Below are positions 32,833-39,493 of a stretch of DNA of 43,136 bases, in pieces. Each line of letters begins with the position of its first letter. The stretch's first letter is position 1. Origin of the DNA: Hallerella sp964397425 (GTDB taxonomy: Bacteria > Fibrobacterota > Fibrobacteria > Fibrobacterales > Fibrobacteraceae); NCBI GenBank assembly GCA_964397425.1, contig CAYNID010000011.1, positions 1 through 43,136 of the forward strand, read 5' to 3'. A program made the translations under genes and the position numbers. The notes under the pieces are model-generated. The model ran no database searches and was not told the origin of the DNA. It worked only from the letters and a program-made list of their open reading frames with translations.

Positions 32833-33649
32833 ACGTTTTCTCCTCGCAGTATTCGTATACATCAATATACATCGGTTTGTCCAAGCCGTCTATCTCTTTT
32901 TCCACGTGGTGTTCGGACATCAAATGATAGCCATCGGGAGGAACTTCTTGAAATTGTTCATATTTGCGGATTTCGGGTTCTTTCAAGCCCTTAGACCAAC
33001 GGAGAAAGCGGAATCTAGCAGGATACATGTGCAGACGGCTGCATTTCTTTGAATCGGTCAAAGTCAAGTAGCTTGTAAGATAGTTGCCCAAATCGGCTAT
33101 CTCGGAGCATTTTTGAGTCTTCGTGAAGCCGTGACCCCAAAGTTTGGCGATTTTATCGTTCTTGATGAATTCATCTCCACCTATGGTAATCATGTGTATG
33201 TGCCAAGCCCCACGCTCCTGTGGCTCGCAAGCCATGAGATAGCCCTTGACATTGAACTTGTTCTTGAAACGCTGCCAAAACCGCCTAAAATCTTCATAAA
33301 GCTGTCTAGTGTCGGTCATGTTCTCCGCATAAGTCAAAGTGACAAAAAGCCTAGCGTCTTCTTGATTGGCTCGGATTTTCCACTTGAACTTTTCACAAGC
33401 CTTGCGGATTTGCGCAGGATTTGCTAGCCGTCCGTCATAGGAATTGTCCTGTCTCCGCTTGATTTCGCCCGTGGAGGGGACTAGGAATTCGCCCGTGGCG
33501 TATTCATTCCCATAGCAGTCATTATCATAAAGCCATATGATGGAAGAACCTCCTTTCGGTTTCATGGAGGTGCAAATGCGTTTTACGAATGAACCTGCCC
33601 GAAGTTCAGTAACGTAAGTTGAGCGAGAATTGGGGGTACGTTCTGTCAT
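32657..33649 (-). CDS. Rolling-circle replication initiator (HUH endonuclease), gene II-like
   Basis: The protein has 330 residues from the ATG at 33649; TTG at 33667 would add six, and neither has a good ribosome site. Motif 1 is LFVTLTYAEN (about 101-110). The metal-binding HUH motif is AWHIHMI (His150 and His152). The catalytic motif 3 is GNYLTSYLTL, with Tyr190 and Tyr194 four residues apart, as in two-tyrosine phage Rep proteins. It would nick the phage plus-strand origin and start rolling-circle synthesis. It is transcribed from the promoter at 33680-33708. Confidence 0.9.
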   Translation of the reverse strand: MTERTPNSRSTYVTELRAGSFVKRICTSMKPKGGSSIIWLYDNDCYGNEYATGEFLVPSTGEIKRRQDNSYDGRLANPAQIRKACEKFKWKIRANQEDARLFVTLTYAENMTDTRQLYEDFRRFWQRFKNKFNVKGYLMACEPQERGAWHIHMITIGGDEFIKNDKIAKLWGHGFTKTQKCSEIADLGNYLTSYLTLTDSKKCSRLHMYPARFRFLRWSKGLKEPEIRKYEQFQEVPPDGYHLMSEHHVEKEIDGLDKPMYIDVYEYCEEKTYVLYITARNARRMGKGSSPPPSDRRLRQEGNCEVPKESVNRGVFRDWRCGASVHAARV

Positions 33650-33679
33650 TATTTCAATATTTGTCAAGTCAATGTACAG

Positions 33680-33708
33680 AATTTAACCCGAACGACAAAA
33701 TTTGTCAA
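33680..33708 (-). promoter_or_regulatory. Promoter of rep
   Basis: On the minus strand there is TTGACA (33708-33703), a 17-base spacer, and TAAATT (33685-33680). The rep start is 31 bases further on. Confidence 0.75.
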
Positions 33709-33730
33709 GCCCCAAGCGGACATTTTGTCC
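33694..33730. promoter_or_regulatory. Two related palindromes at the rep promoter, candidate operators
   Basis: GACAAAATTTGTC (33694-33706) overlaps the -35 box, and GGACATTTTGTCC (33718-33730) lies upstream. They share the half-site GACA and their centres are 24 bp apart, between two and two and a half helical turns. A further half-site TTGTCAAG occurs at 33661-33668. The ribbon-helix-helix protein at 33947-34129 is the obvious candidate ligand. Confidence 0.6.
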
Positions 33731-33946
33731 AACCTGTGCATTCCAAAATTTGGAGAAAGATTGTCTAGGGCAGCCCCAAGGGCTGCCGAGAAAAAGCCAC
33801 TCAGTCGCCGTGGGGGCTCCCTCCTCCCCCAAACAAGACGGGGTTTTTGGCGGTATCGTGCTAACTGAACATGCCGCTGAAAATTTAGCAATGTCTAACT
33901 TTTCGCCTTTTGATTTATATGAAAAATGCGCCTGATGGCGCATTTG
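33731..33946. other. Structured intergenic region upstream of rep, candidate replication origin
   Basis: It contains a perfect hairpin GGCAGCCC/GGGCTGCC with a 3-base loop (33769-33787) and a G-rich hairpin TGGGGG/CCCCCA (33811-33816 with 33826-33831) inside weaker CGCC/GGCG flanks. No coding frame here has a ribosome site. Filamentous phages place their origins in such hairpin-rich non-coding DNA next to rep. Confidence 0.55.
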
Positions 33947-34129
33947 TTAAAGCTCTTTTTCTGCGGTGTCCCGTAAAATTTTCCGCATCGTTTGGCTTCG
34001 GCCGTCTATTTGCCATTTTTCGCCCAATGCGTCCAATTTCTCCACGTCTTGGGGAGTCAGTGAAATTCCGACCATTATTTTTTTTAGGTCTTGCGATATT
34101 TTGGGTCTTCCTATTTTCGGCTTTTGCAT
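33947..34129 (-). CDS. Ribbon-helix-helix DNA-binding protein, candidate phage repressor
   Basis: The protein has 60 residues with AAAGGTG five bases before the ATG. After a basic arm (PKIGRPKISQDLKK) comes a beta-strand (MVGISL), then two helices (TPQDVEKLDALGEKW and SQTMRKILRDTAEK) in the MetJ/Arc/CopG pattern, with S/T-P at the first helix cap. Such dimers bind paired palindromes. It lies just upstream of rep and its two palindromes, which suggests it governs replication and lysogeny; that is an inference. Confidence 0.75.
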   Translation of the reverse strand: MQKPKIGRPKISQDLKKIMVGISLTPQDVEKLDALGEKWQIDGRSQTMRKILRDTAEKEL

Positions 34130-34168
34130 TTTTCACCTTTATTTTTTACTTTTGCAAACTAATATAAT

Positions 34169-34201
34169 AAAAAAATCCCCCTTATGGGGGGGGATTTTTT
34201 T
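34169..34201 (-). terminator. Bidirectional-looking terminator
   Basis: The stem ATCCCCC/GGGGGAT is flanked by seven A on the left and seven T on the right, so it can work on both strands. On the minus strand it directly follows the stop of the 34200-34460 gene and separates that gene from the regulator. Confidence 0.85.
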
Positions 34202-34460
34202 ATTTCATTTTCCCAAAATAATCCAATTGACCCGTATACATGTCTTGCGGATATATTTTGTAAAGCTTTATAACGCATTCATCATTTTCGTAAAACAAAA
34301 CATCTCCGACTATTTCCGTTTCAAAAAAATCGTTTTCACTTGTATAACGTCCGAACGATGCTTTATATTCTAAAAGAGCTTGCTTGTAGGCTTTTTTTGC
34401 CGTTTTCAAATTATGGAAAAATATAATTTTTTGTTCTTTGAGCAATTGTAACATATACAT
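34200..34460 (-). CDS. Small AT-rich cargo protein, unknown function
   Basis: The protein has 86 residues from ATG at 34460, after a strong AAGGAGG with a 6-base gap; a longer frame lacks such a site. The N-terminal half is helical and basic (LLKEQKIIFFHNLKTAKKAYKQ). The C-terminal half is beta-like and acidic (DVLFYENDECVIKLYKIY). No family is recognised. It is second in a two-gene unit, and its ribosome site overlaps the end of the gene before. The AT-rich codons contrast with the phage structural genes. Confidence 0.65.
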   Translation of the reverse strand: MYMLQLLKEQKIIFFHNLKTAKKAYKQALLEYKASFGRYTSENDFFETEIVGDVLFYENDECVIKLYKIYPQDMYTGQLDYFGKMK

Positions 34461-34461
34461 G

Positions 34462-34683
34462 TTAAACCTCCTTGAAATTAATTTCTTGTTGTTCGTATTC
34501 ATAAATGTCTTCTAAAAATTGCTCTAATGTTTCTCCGAATTTCCAATAACATAAATCATCTAACGCCTTTTCATTTTTGCCATGTAAATCAATGGCAAAA
34601 TTTAAAAGCTCATCATTTTGGACGTATTCCGCCAAAATGTCGTAAATTTGGTTAAATTTTTCGTCAAATTCTCCGTTTGTCAT
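34462..34683 (-). CDS. Small acidic AT-rich cargo protein, unknown function
   Basis: The protein has 73 residues, with AAAGGAG seven bases before ATG. It is strongly acidic and helical (EKFNQIYDILAEYVQNDELL and ETLEQFLEDIYEYEQQE). There is no signal, membrane segment or known motif. It is first gene after the promoter at 34717-34745. Small acidic phage proteins of this kind often inhibit host factors, but nothing in the sequence shows a target. Confidence 0.65.
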   Translation of the reverse strand: MTNGEFDEKFNQIYDILAEYVQNDELLNFAIDLHGKNEKALDDLCYWKFGETLEQFLEDIYEYEQQEINFKEV

Positions 34684-34716
34684 GATAGAACTCCTTTGCT
34701 TAATCGTTCTGCCTAT

Positions 34717-34745
34717 AATATAGTTTTCTATACTAGAATAGTCAA
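34717..34745 (-). promoter_or_regulatory. Promoter of the AT-rich cargo unit with an internal palindrome
   Basis: On the minus strand: TTGACT (34745-34740), a 17-base spacer and TATATT (34722-34717). The spacer contains TTCTATACTAGAA (34726-34738), an inverted repeat of TTCTA with 3 bases between. A half-like CTTTTCTATA occurs further upstream near 34770. A repressor bound there would block the promoter. Confidence 0.75.
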
Positions 34746-34829
34746 CCTATTTTATCTTATTTAATCCTACTTTTCTATATTATGTTTTTTAAGAAAAGTA
34801 GTAAGTTTTCGGTAGCTTTGCAGTGAAAT

Positions 34830-34855
34830 AAAAAAGCCTCCCAAGTTGAGAGGCT
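34830..34855 (-). terminator. Rho-independent terminator after the second small-gene pair
   Basis: The stem AGCCTC/GAGGCT has a 9-base loop, followed on the minus strand by a run of T. It sits 9 bases past the 34865-35032 stop. Confidence 0.8.
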
Positions 34856-34864
34856 GTTTAATTT

Positions 34865-35032
34865 TTATCGTTCGGATTCCTTCATTTCTTGAATCGTCAA
34901 GCCGTAATCTTGATATAACGCAAACGCAGCAGAGGCGTTGATTTTGCGGATTATCCTAAATCGTGAAATCTTCGGATGTTCGCAAAGGTGCAAGAGCTGT
35001 TTAATCGCTTGATATTCGAAATAACAAATCAT
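34865..35032 (-). CDS. Small basic protein, unknown function
   Basis: The protein has 55 residues from ATG at 35032, after GGAGG with a 6-base gap; the 72-residue frame is rejected because its start lies inside the preceding gene. It starts MICYFEYQAIKQ, has a basic centre (KISRFRIIRKINAS) and an acidic end. No motif is recognised. It follows the 35034-35243 gene by 1 bp. Confidence 0.55.
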   Translation of the reverse strand: MICYFEYQAIKQLLHLCEHPKISRFRIIRKINASAAFALYQDYGLTIQEMKESER

Positions 35033-35033
35033 C

Positions 35034-35243
35034 TTAAACCTCCACCACAGAAATGTAACCGTAAATCCGACAAGAATAATCATTAGCTATCTCATCATTA
35101 AAATTGATGTAAAAGCCAAAGCAACACGGATCGTTAGCGTATTCCTCTTCAAAGATTTCATCAAGAAACATTCTTGCATCTTGATAATGTTCAAATCGGG
35201 ATACTTCCTTATTGTGGTTGAAGACGATGTATTGTTTTTGCAT
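35034..35243 (-). CDS. Small acidic protein, unknown function
   Basis: The protein has 69 residues with AGAGG before the ATG. The pattern is alpha/beta: YIVFNHNKEVSRF, a helix DARMFLDEIFEEEYAN, then CCFGFYINFNDE and a C-terminal strand. Two adjacent Cys are notable. I do not recognise it. It is first of a two-gene unit between the 35298-35350 inverted repeat and the terminator at 34830. Confidence 0.6.
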   Translation of the reverse strand: MQKQYIVFNHNKEVSRFEHYQDARMFLDEIFEEEYANDPCCFGFYINFNDEIANDYSCRIYGYISVVEV

Positions 35244-35297
35244 AGTTTACCTCTTGGGTTGAATCGGAAAGCGTCCGAATTGCGCAAGGGCAAACAC

Positions 35298-35350
35298 TTG
35301 TTTACCCTCCCGAGATGCTCCAAAAGGGAACACCTAGGGAGGGTAAACAA
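35298..35350. repeat. 14-bp perfect inverted repeat, candidate packaging signal or origin hairpin
   Basis: TTGTTTACCCTCCC (35298-35311) and GGGAGGGTAAACAA (35337-35350) flank 25 bases, which contain a second small stem (TGCTCC/GGAACA, one G-U). No T tract follows on either strand, so it is not a typical terminator. It lies directly after the morphogenesis operon, where filamentous phages carry the packaging hairpin. Confidence 0.7.
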
Positions 35351-35385
35351 AAAAAGATTACTTACAACAACAACGACAATTTTTG

Positions 35386-36168
35386 TCAAACACTACACCT
35401 AGAATATAACAAATTGCCTTGCGCCCAAAACCAACCAACGGCAAAAAAGACGGAAATCATCAAGGAAACCACTAAGAAAAATCCATGCGAATAATCGGGG
35501 AGTCCGAAAAAATCATTGACACCGAAAACGGAGAGCGGTAAATAGTGGACAACATAGAAAGGCATAGAGACTAGACCGAACTCATAAAAAGCCCCAAGAC
35601 GTGCCCTTAAAAGGAAAAGGAGACCGACAAAGGCGAACGCCATCGGAAAGGTGAAGAGCGTGAAAGGATTGAAATAAAAGCAGCAGCACCAAGCGACAAA
35701 GACAGGAAAAAGAGATTTCTTGAATCCCCAATAACCGACAAAGAACATGAACCACGAAGAAGCCCACGGATAGCAAAAAAAATCCGCATCCAAGGAAAAG
35801 AAAAGACAGAAAGCCCCGACTAGCAAAAAGACAAATTCAGAGCGCAAAAAACAGAGCCCGAACAATATCAAGGCATAGGGGAACAAAAACCACGAAGACG
35901 GCAGCAACTCAAAACGCCCCAAGAAATAGACGGACGGCAAGGAAAAGAGGACGAAAAGGGCGAACAGGGGATAGACCTTGCGAAACACGTAAATCAACGG
36001 CAAACGCCTATTTTCCGCCCGTCCCGTGACCCGAAAGCCGTATCCCGAAAGGTAGAAGAAGACGGCAACGAAGAGAAAACCGAAAAGATTGACATAAGGG
36101 AAAGCGTGGCAGAAGAAAACGCCCAAAGCAGCCAAACCACGCAAACAAACGGACTGCCTATAAGTCAT
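35386..36168 (-). CDS. Acyltransferase-3 family membrane enzyme (O-acetyltransferase-like)
   Basis: The protein has 260 residues, shorter than the usual 330-370. It starts RQSVCLRGLAALGVFFCHAFPYVN, with the R/RG-x-AAL-V-x-x-H signature of acyltransferase 3 (OafA/Oac/NodX), where the His is essential. The remainder is a chain of eight or so hydrophobic helices rich in Phe, with FFYLSGYGF matching the conserved F-x-x-SG-[FY] motif. Family members O-acetylate cell-surface polysaccharide; several tailed phages use one for serotype conversion. It is last in the phage structural operon, with its ATG overlapping the previous stop (ATGA). It is probably cargo that changes the host surface. Confidence 0.8.
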   Translation of the reverse strand: MTYRQSVCLRGLAALGVFFCHAFPYVNLFGFLFVAVFFYLSGYGFRVTGRAENRRLPLIYVFRKVYPLFALFVLFSLPSVYFLGRFELLPSSWFLFPYALILFGLCFLRSEFVFLLVGAFCLFFSLDADFFCYPWASSWFMFFVGYWGFKKSLFPVFVAWCCCFYFNPFTLFTFPMAFAFVGLLFLLRARLGAFYEFGLVSMPFYVVHYLPLSVFGVNDFFGLPDYSHGFFLVVSLMISVFFAVGWFWAQGNLLYSRCSV

Positions 36169-36263
36169 AATACACGCTCGCAGAAAAGAAAATGAATCCT
36201 GTTGTGTCCGTCACAAAATCCGTAAACGACATAACCCCAAAGATTCCAAGAATAAAGCTCCAT
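36165..36263 (-). CDS. Very short gene between the unknown protein and the acyltransferase
   Basis: It encodes 32 residues (starting MELYSWNLWGYVVYGF). It tiles exactly: its ATG overlaps the preceding TAA (TAATG) and its stop overlaps the next ATG (ATGA). This favours a real translated linker gene, but it may only serve coupling. No function is seen. Confidence 0.4.
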   Translation of the reverse strand: MELYSWNLWGYVVYGFCDGHNRIHFLFCERVL

Positions 36264-36598
36264 TATTGTTTACCTCCGAAAAAAAGTTTGGAAACATTTT
36301 CATCCAACGGGAGACGGCTACCGATGGAAATGATTTTCTTTTGATACTGAGAGCCCTTTGGAGTGTAAACTTCAAACTCATCAATATCAATATCGTAAAA
36401 CCCGACCGAAAACTCTTTCTTGCTGAGTTCGGAAGAAAAAACGCTATCCTTGAAATCCACGAAAGACTCCAAATGGAATTTCGCTCCCTCCAAAGACAAC
36501 AAACCTACGTTATATCCCGAATGGGACTTGTTGTCGGACTTGCTTAAAAAAGTGGCTTTTCTAACCTTGAATACGTAACAAATCATATTCATCTCCAT
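36263..36598 (-). CDS. Phage protein of unknown function downstream of the secretin
   Basis: The protein has 111 residues; the first ATG (36598) is 2 bp after the secretin stop, and an ATG four codons in, preceded by GGAG, could be the true start. It is beta-rich (MICYVFKVRKATFL, SVGFYDIDIDEFEVYTP), compatible with an OB-like or similar small barrel. It could be a second nucleic-acid-binding protein, but no motif proves it. Confidence 0.6.
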   Translation of the reverse strand: MEMNMICYVFKVRKATFLSKSDNKSHSGYNVGLLSLEGAKFHLESFVDFKDSVFSSELSKKEFSVGFYDIDIDEFEVYTPKGSQYQKKIISIGSRLPLDENVSKLFFGGKQ

Positions 36599-36600
36599 GT

Positions 36601-37824
36601 TTAATCAAATTGAACAACCAAAGAATCCGCCACGCCCCGAGCCGTAAACGGCTGTGGGGGGCGGGCGGTCGTATCGGTAACGCTTTCCACCCTAAAATTG
36701 TACTCCGTCTTCGGAATGCAGCGGAGCACGAAAAACTTCACGTCATCTGTGTATTCACGCCAACGGAAAAGGTAGCCGAGGACAGGGACGTGACCCAAGA
36801 ATGGGACGTATCTGTAATCGTTGTTCCGTGACTTGTAATAGCCGACAACCAAGAGCGTATCGCCCAAAAGGGCAGAGGACGCACCCGAAATTTTCTGCTT
36901 CGTGTCGTCATTTTGGGTAAAGCTGTAATCAATCTTCAATCGGTTCTCCGACCGCTGCAAATTTATCGTCATGCCGTAGTCCTTGTCGGCATAAGACGTG
37001 GTGACGACTCCGTTGTCGTTGAAAACCTTGTCCATTTCAGATGCGGTGTTGCCCCACGTCAAAGAAAGGGTGGAATCTATGCGGAATTGGACGGAGCGGA
37101 AGACGAATAGCGAATCCATCGTACCCATGGCTTGTATTGCCCAACCCAAGGGAATGTCGGGCTTTGAAAAGAAATCGCCCGAGGCGAGCACATCAGACCA
37201 CTTTATGCCCCATTGTTCAAGCAGCATACTTGAATAGCTGTAATACTCCAACTGATAATTCCGCAAGTCGTAACCATGCAGGAGCGAGTCCTTGTAATGC
37301 TTCACGGAATCGGCATGGAATCGTTCCTTTTCATGCATTGAAAGGCAACGGAGCGAATCTGAACGGACGTATGTTTGCCAATCTCTCCTAGGCACGGAGA
37401 CAACGCTTGAATCAAGGCAGGAGACGAACGTGTAGGCAGAATCAACGGCAATAGACCTGCGAGCGGAAAGTGTCTTGCCCGAAAGGGTCAAATCCCAACC
37501 ATCTGCTGAAGCTTGAAGTTTCAGAGCCCTAAATGCGGACTTGAAATCCTTTTCGTAAATCGCCAAGGGGACGTGCAAGCCGTAAAAGTCCGTGGGGAGC
37601 GAAAGACGGCACTTGCCACGCTCACAGAGCATGGCGAGGACTTCACCCCAAGAATAAAAGCCCGAAAAGGCGTAATCGGGAACGACTTCAATTTGCTGCT
37701 TGCGCTGTATTTCCAATTCCTGCGCATGGGGAGTAGCCCAAGTCAGTAGTAACAACGCCATTGACAAGCGTATAGCGTGTAACACCGCCCATCCTAATTT
37801 TCTTTGTCCAACACAAGGATTCAT
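36601..37824 (-). CDS. Phage secretin (pIV-like outer-membrane channel)
   Basis: The protein has 407 residues. The N-terminus has a signal peptide (SMALLLLTWATPHAQ). An N-domain follows (residues about 40-110; GFYSWGEVLAMLCERG resembles the secretin N0 helix-strand pattern). The C-terminal secretin core ends with the hallmark VPFLGHVPVLGYLFRW, followed by a beta-strand (DDVKFFVLRCIP). It would form the multimeric gate through which virions leave. Encoding its own secretin means the phage does not depend on a host channel. The first 137 bp overlap the ATPase gene in another frame. Confidence 0.88.
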   Translation of the reverse strand: MNPCVGQRKLGWAVLHAIRLSMALLLLTWATPHAQELEIQRKQQIEVVPDYAFSGFYSWGEVLAMLCERGKCRLSLPTDFYGLHVPLAIYEKDFKSAFRALKLQASADGWDLTLSGKTLSARRSIAVDSAYTFVSCLDSSVVSVPRRDWQTYVRSDSLRCLSMHEKERFHADSVKHYKDSLLHGYDLRNYQLEYYSYSSMLLEQWGIKWSDVLASGDFFSKPDIPLGWAIQAMGTMDSLFVFRSVQFRIDSTLSLTWGNTASEMDKVFNDNGVVTTSYADKDYGMTINLQRSENRLKIDYSFTQNDDTKQKISGASSALLGDTLLVVGYYKSRNNDYRYVPFLGHVPVLGYLFRWREYTDDVKFFVLRCIPKTEYNFRVESVTDTTARPPQPFTARGVADSLVVQFD

Positions 37825-38671
37825 CCCTTTGTTCTCCTATCGTATCTTGAATTGTCGTCTGTGTCTGTTGTTGAGGAACGGCTGTTTCCTTGATAGCCGT
37901 TTGTGTGGTATCTTTCTTCTTTGAATGCTTCTGCATGGTTATTGCATCCCAAAAACTGCCACCAATCAAGTTATATGCAGCGACTCCGAATACGATGAGC
38001 GTGAGCCATACGAAAGGGGAGTGCAAGAGCACGTTGTAACTTTTGCGCTTCTCCGTCACGTTTTGCGCAACATAGGAATCATAGCAGGCGAAATATTGCT
38101 TGTCAAAGCTGAAAACTTGCCGTGAAAGATGTTTTTTCTCCAATTCACAGCGGTCAAACACATAGACGAAAGACGAATTTTTCGCCCCCAAATGCTCCAT
38201 TCTGCGCAAAGCGTAAGTGATGGCAGTATTTCGCCTAAACGATATATCCACCGACTCCAACACCTGCGTAGCCCACACGACATCGTGCCCATAATGACGA
38301 TGGCGTGTGATATACTTGATTAAATCGTTTGAAAAGTTCTCCTTGAAATCACGTGAGCCGAAATAATTCTGAGCCTCATCTATGATGAAGATGGAATTGT
38401 CGGGGCGTTGTTCCCCTGTATCCTTGTCCACGTAAAAATAACGGATACGTTCCACATCCTTTTCGGGGTCTTCGTCACTATTGAGCCGATGGACTAGCCG
38501 ATTAGCCGACATTCCGTCAAACTCAAAGATTTCTGCCATCCTGTCAATATTGAGTCCCTCAATGTTCGTGTAAACGTTCCGACCCGATTGAAGAGCAGGA
38601 ATCAAAAATTTTTTGAGCAAGTAAAGCGTCTTGCCCGAGCCAGGTACACCGCAAACCGCATAAACACCCAT
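37688..38671 (-). CDS. Zot/pI-like assembly ATPase
   Basis: The protein has 327 residues and starts right after GGGGGTGAAAT. The N-terminal ATPase domain has Walker A GVPGSGKT (8-15), Walker B SIFIIDEAQ (93-101) and a conserved RHRHYGHDVVWATQ. One transmembrane helix follows (about 219-238), then a periplasmic Thr/Gln-rich tail. This is the gene I/Zot architecture: an inner-membrane motor that feeds ssDNA into coat protein and docks on the secretin. The gene is the best marker for an inovirus. Confidence 0.95.
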   Translation of the reverse strand: MGVYAVCGVPGSGKTLYLLKKFLIPALQSGRNVYTNIEGLNIDRMAEIFEFDGMSANRLVHRLNSDEDPEKDVERIRYFYVDKDTGEQRPDNSIFIIDEAQNYFGSRDFKENFSNDLIKYITRHRHYGHDVVWATQVLESVDISFRRNTAITYALRRMEHLGAKNSSFVYVFDRCELEKKHLSRQVFSFDKQYFACYDSYVAQNVTEKRKSYNVLLHSPFVWLTLIVFGVAAYNLIGGSFWDAITMQKHSKKKDTTQTAIKETAVPQQQTQTTIQDTIGEQRDESLCWTKKIRMGGVTRYTLVNGVVTTDLGYSPCAGIGNTAQAAN

Positions 38672-38681
38672 ATTTCACCCC

Positions 38682-39374
38682 CTATTTAAAGGCTCCGTAA
38701 GCCTTGACCAAAATTTGAAAAGTCATGCAAAGACCCCATGCGGTAACTATCATTCCTATACAACTCTGAACATTCAAGAATCCCAAAATGGAGCCGATGC
38801 AATCGGGAAGACCTGCAAATGAACTTTTCATGGTTTCGGTAAATTCCTCCACTTCGTCTTTTGATATATCTTGCGCTGCTTTCATCATCGCTTTGAAAAT
38901 GGGAACCATTATTTCCAAAGTCACGTTGCCGACCAAACGGAAAATGGTTTCCAAGGCTGTGGGGAACCAATCATTGGCAATCAGAAAAATACCTGCCAAA
39001 ACAGGATGCTTTTTGACAAAACGCAGGAAAAACCCAACGAAACGACCCAAGCAAGTTATGAGGACGGCAACGAGACCACCTTTCCGTAAAAGGTTCCATA
39101 TGGACGACACGAACCAAGCGATTTTGACGGATATGAAGACCCAACCATTCCACAAAACCTCCCGAAACTTTTTCAATTTCTCCAAGATTTGACCAATCTT
39201 GCCGAAGAGACCGCCCTTTTGGAAGATGCTCTTTCCGACTTTTGAGCCCTTGCCAATCCAAGAACCGATTTTGCCCAATACAGGCCCAATGGCTTTACCC
39301 AAACCGACTAGTATCGGTCCTGCCCAAGTCGTGATACCCAATACTTTCAAAAGCGCTTGTAATATAGCAGGCAT
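38682..39374 (-). CDS. pVI-like minor coat / membrane protein
   Basis: The protein has 230 residues; ATG at 39374 overlaps the preceding TGA (TGATG) and has AGGAG upstream. There are several hydrophobic segments: a Gly-rich N-terminus (LGKAIGPVLGKIGSWIGKG), two helices near 75-120 and a C-terminal helix (IGMIVTAWGLCMTFQILV). It is longer than M13 pVI (112 residues) but occupies the same slot between the adsorption protein and the ATPase. It likely caps the virion end with the adsorption protein. Confidence 0.75.
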   Translation of the reverse strand: MPAILQALLKVLGITTWAGPILVGLGKAIGPVLGKIGSWIGKGSKVGKSIFQKGGLFGKIGQILEKLKKFREVLWNGWVFISVKIAWFVSSIWNLLRKGGLVAVLITCLGRFVGFFLRFVKKHPVLAGIFLIANDWFPTALETIFRLVGNVTLEIMVPIFKAMMKAAQDISKDEVEEFTETMKSSFAGLPDCIGSILGFLNVQSCIGMIVTAWGLCMTFQILVKAYGAFK

Positions 39375-39493
39375 CAATCATCTCCTTTCTTGAAATCATA
39401 CGGAGCCCTGAGTGAACGGCAAAAACAAATGCCGAAAATCACAACCAAGACGACAAACGAAAGGAACCAAAAGAACATAATCCAAAAGCTCAT
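39374..39493 (-). CDS. 39-residue membrane peptide between the pIII-like and pVI-like genes
   Basis: It begins MSFWIMFFWFLSFVVLVVIF: one transmembrane helix, then a basic/polar tail. The ATG overlaps the pIII-like stop (ATGA) and its TGA overlaps the next ATG, and its end carries AGGAG for the next gene. It is probably a minor virion or assembly protein. It is too short for most gene finders. Confidence 0.65.
   Translation of the reverse strand: MSFWIMFFWFLSFVVLVVIFGICFCRSLRAPYDFKKGDD

Noticed and set aside
32657..33649. HUH protein as an insertion-sequence transposase (IS200/IS605 or IS91)
   Set aside because: It is much longer than IS200-type enzymes, has a two-tyrosine motif, and lies in a full phage gene order with no IS ends.
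33664..33943. Short frames of 60-87 codons between rep and the ribbon-helix-helix gene
   Set aside because: They run through hairpins and the rep promoter, have no ribosome site, and the peptides look random.
35298..35350. The inverted repeat as a rho-independent terminator
   Set aside because: No T tract follows the stem on either strand and the loop is 25 bases.
36601..37824. Secretin as a host type II secretion or type IV pilus gene
   Set aside because: It overlaps the Zot-like gene, is short, and no pilin or secretion ATPase genes of the host type are nearby.
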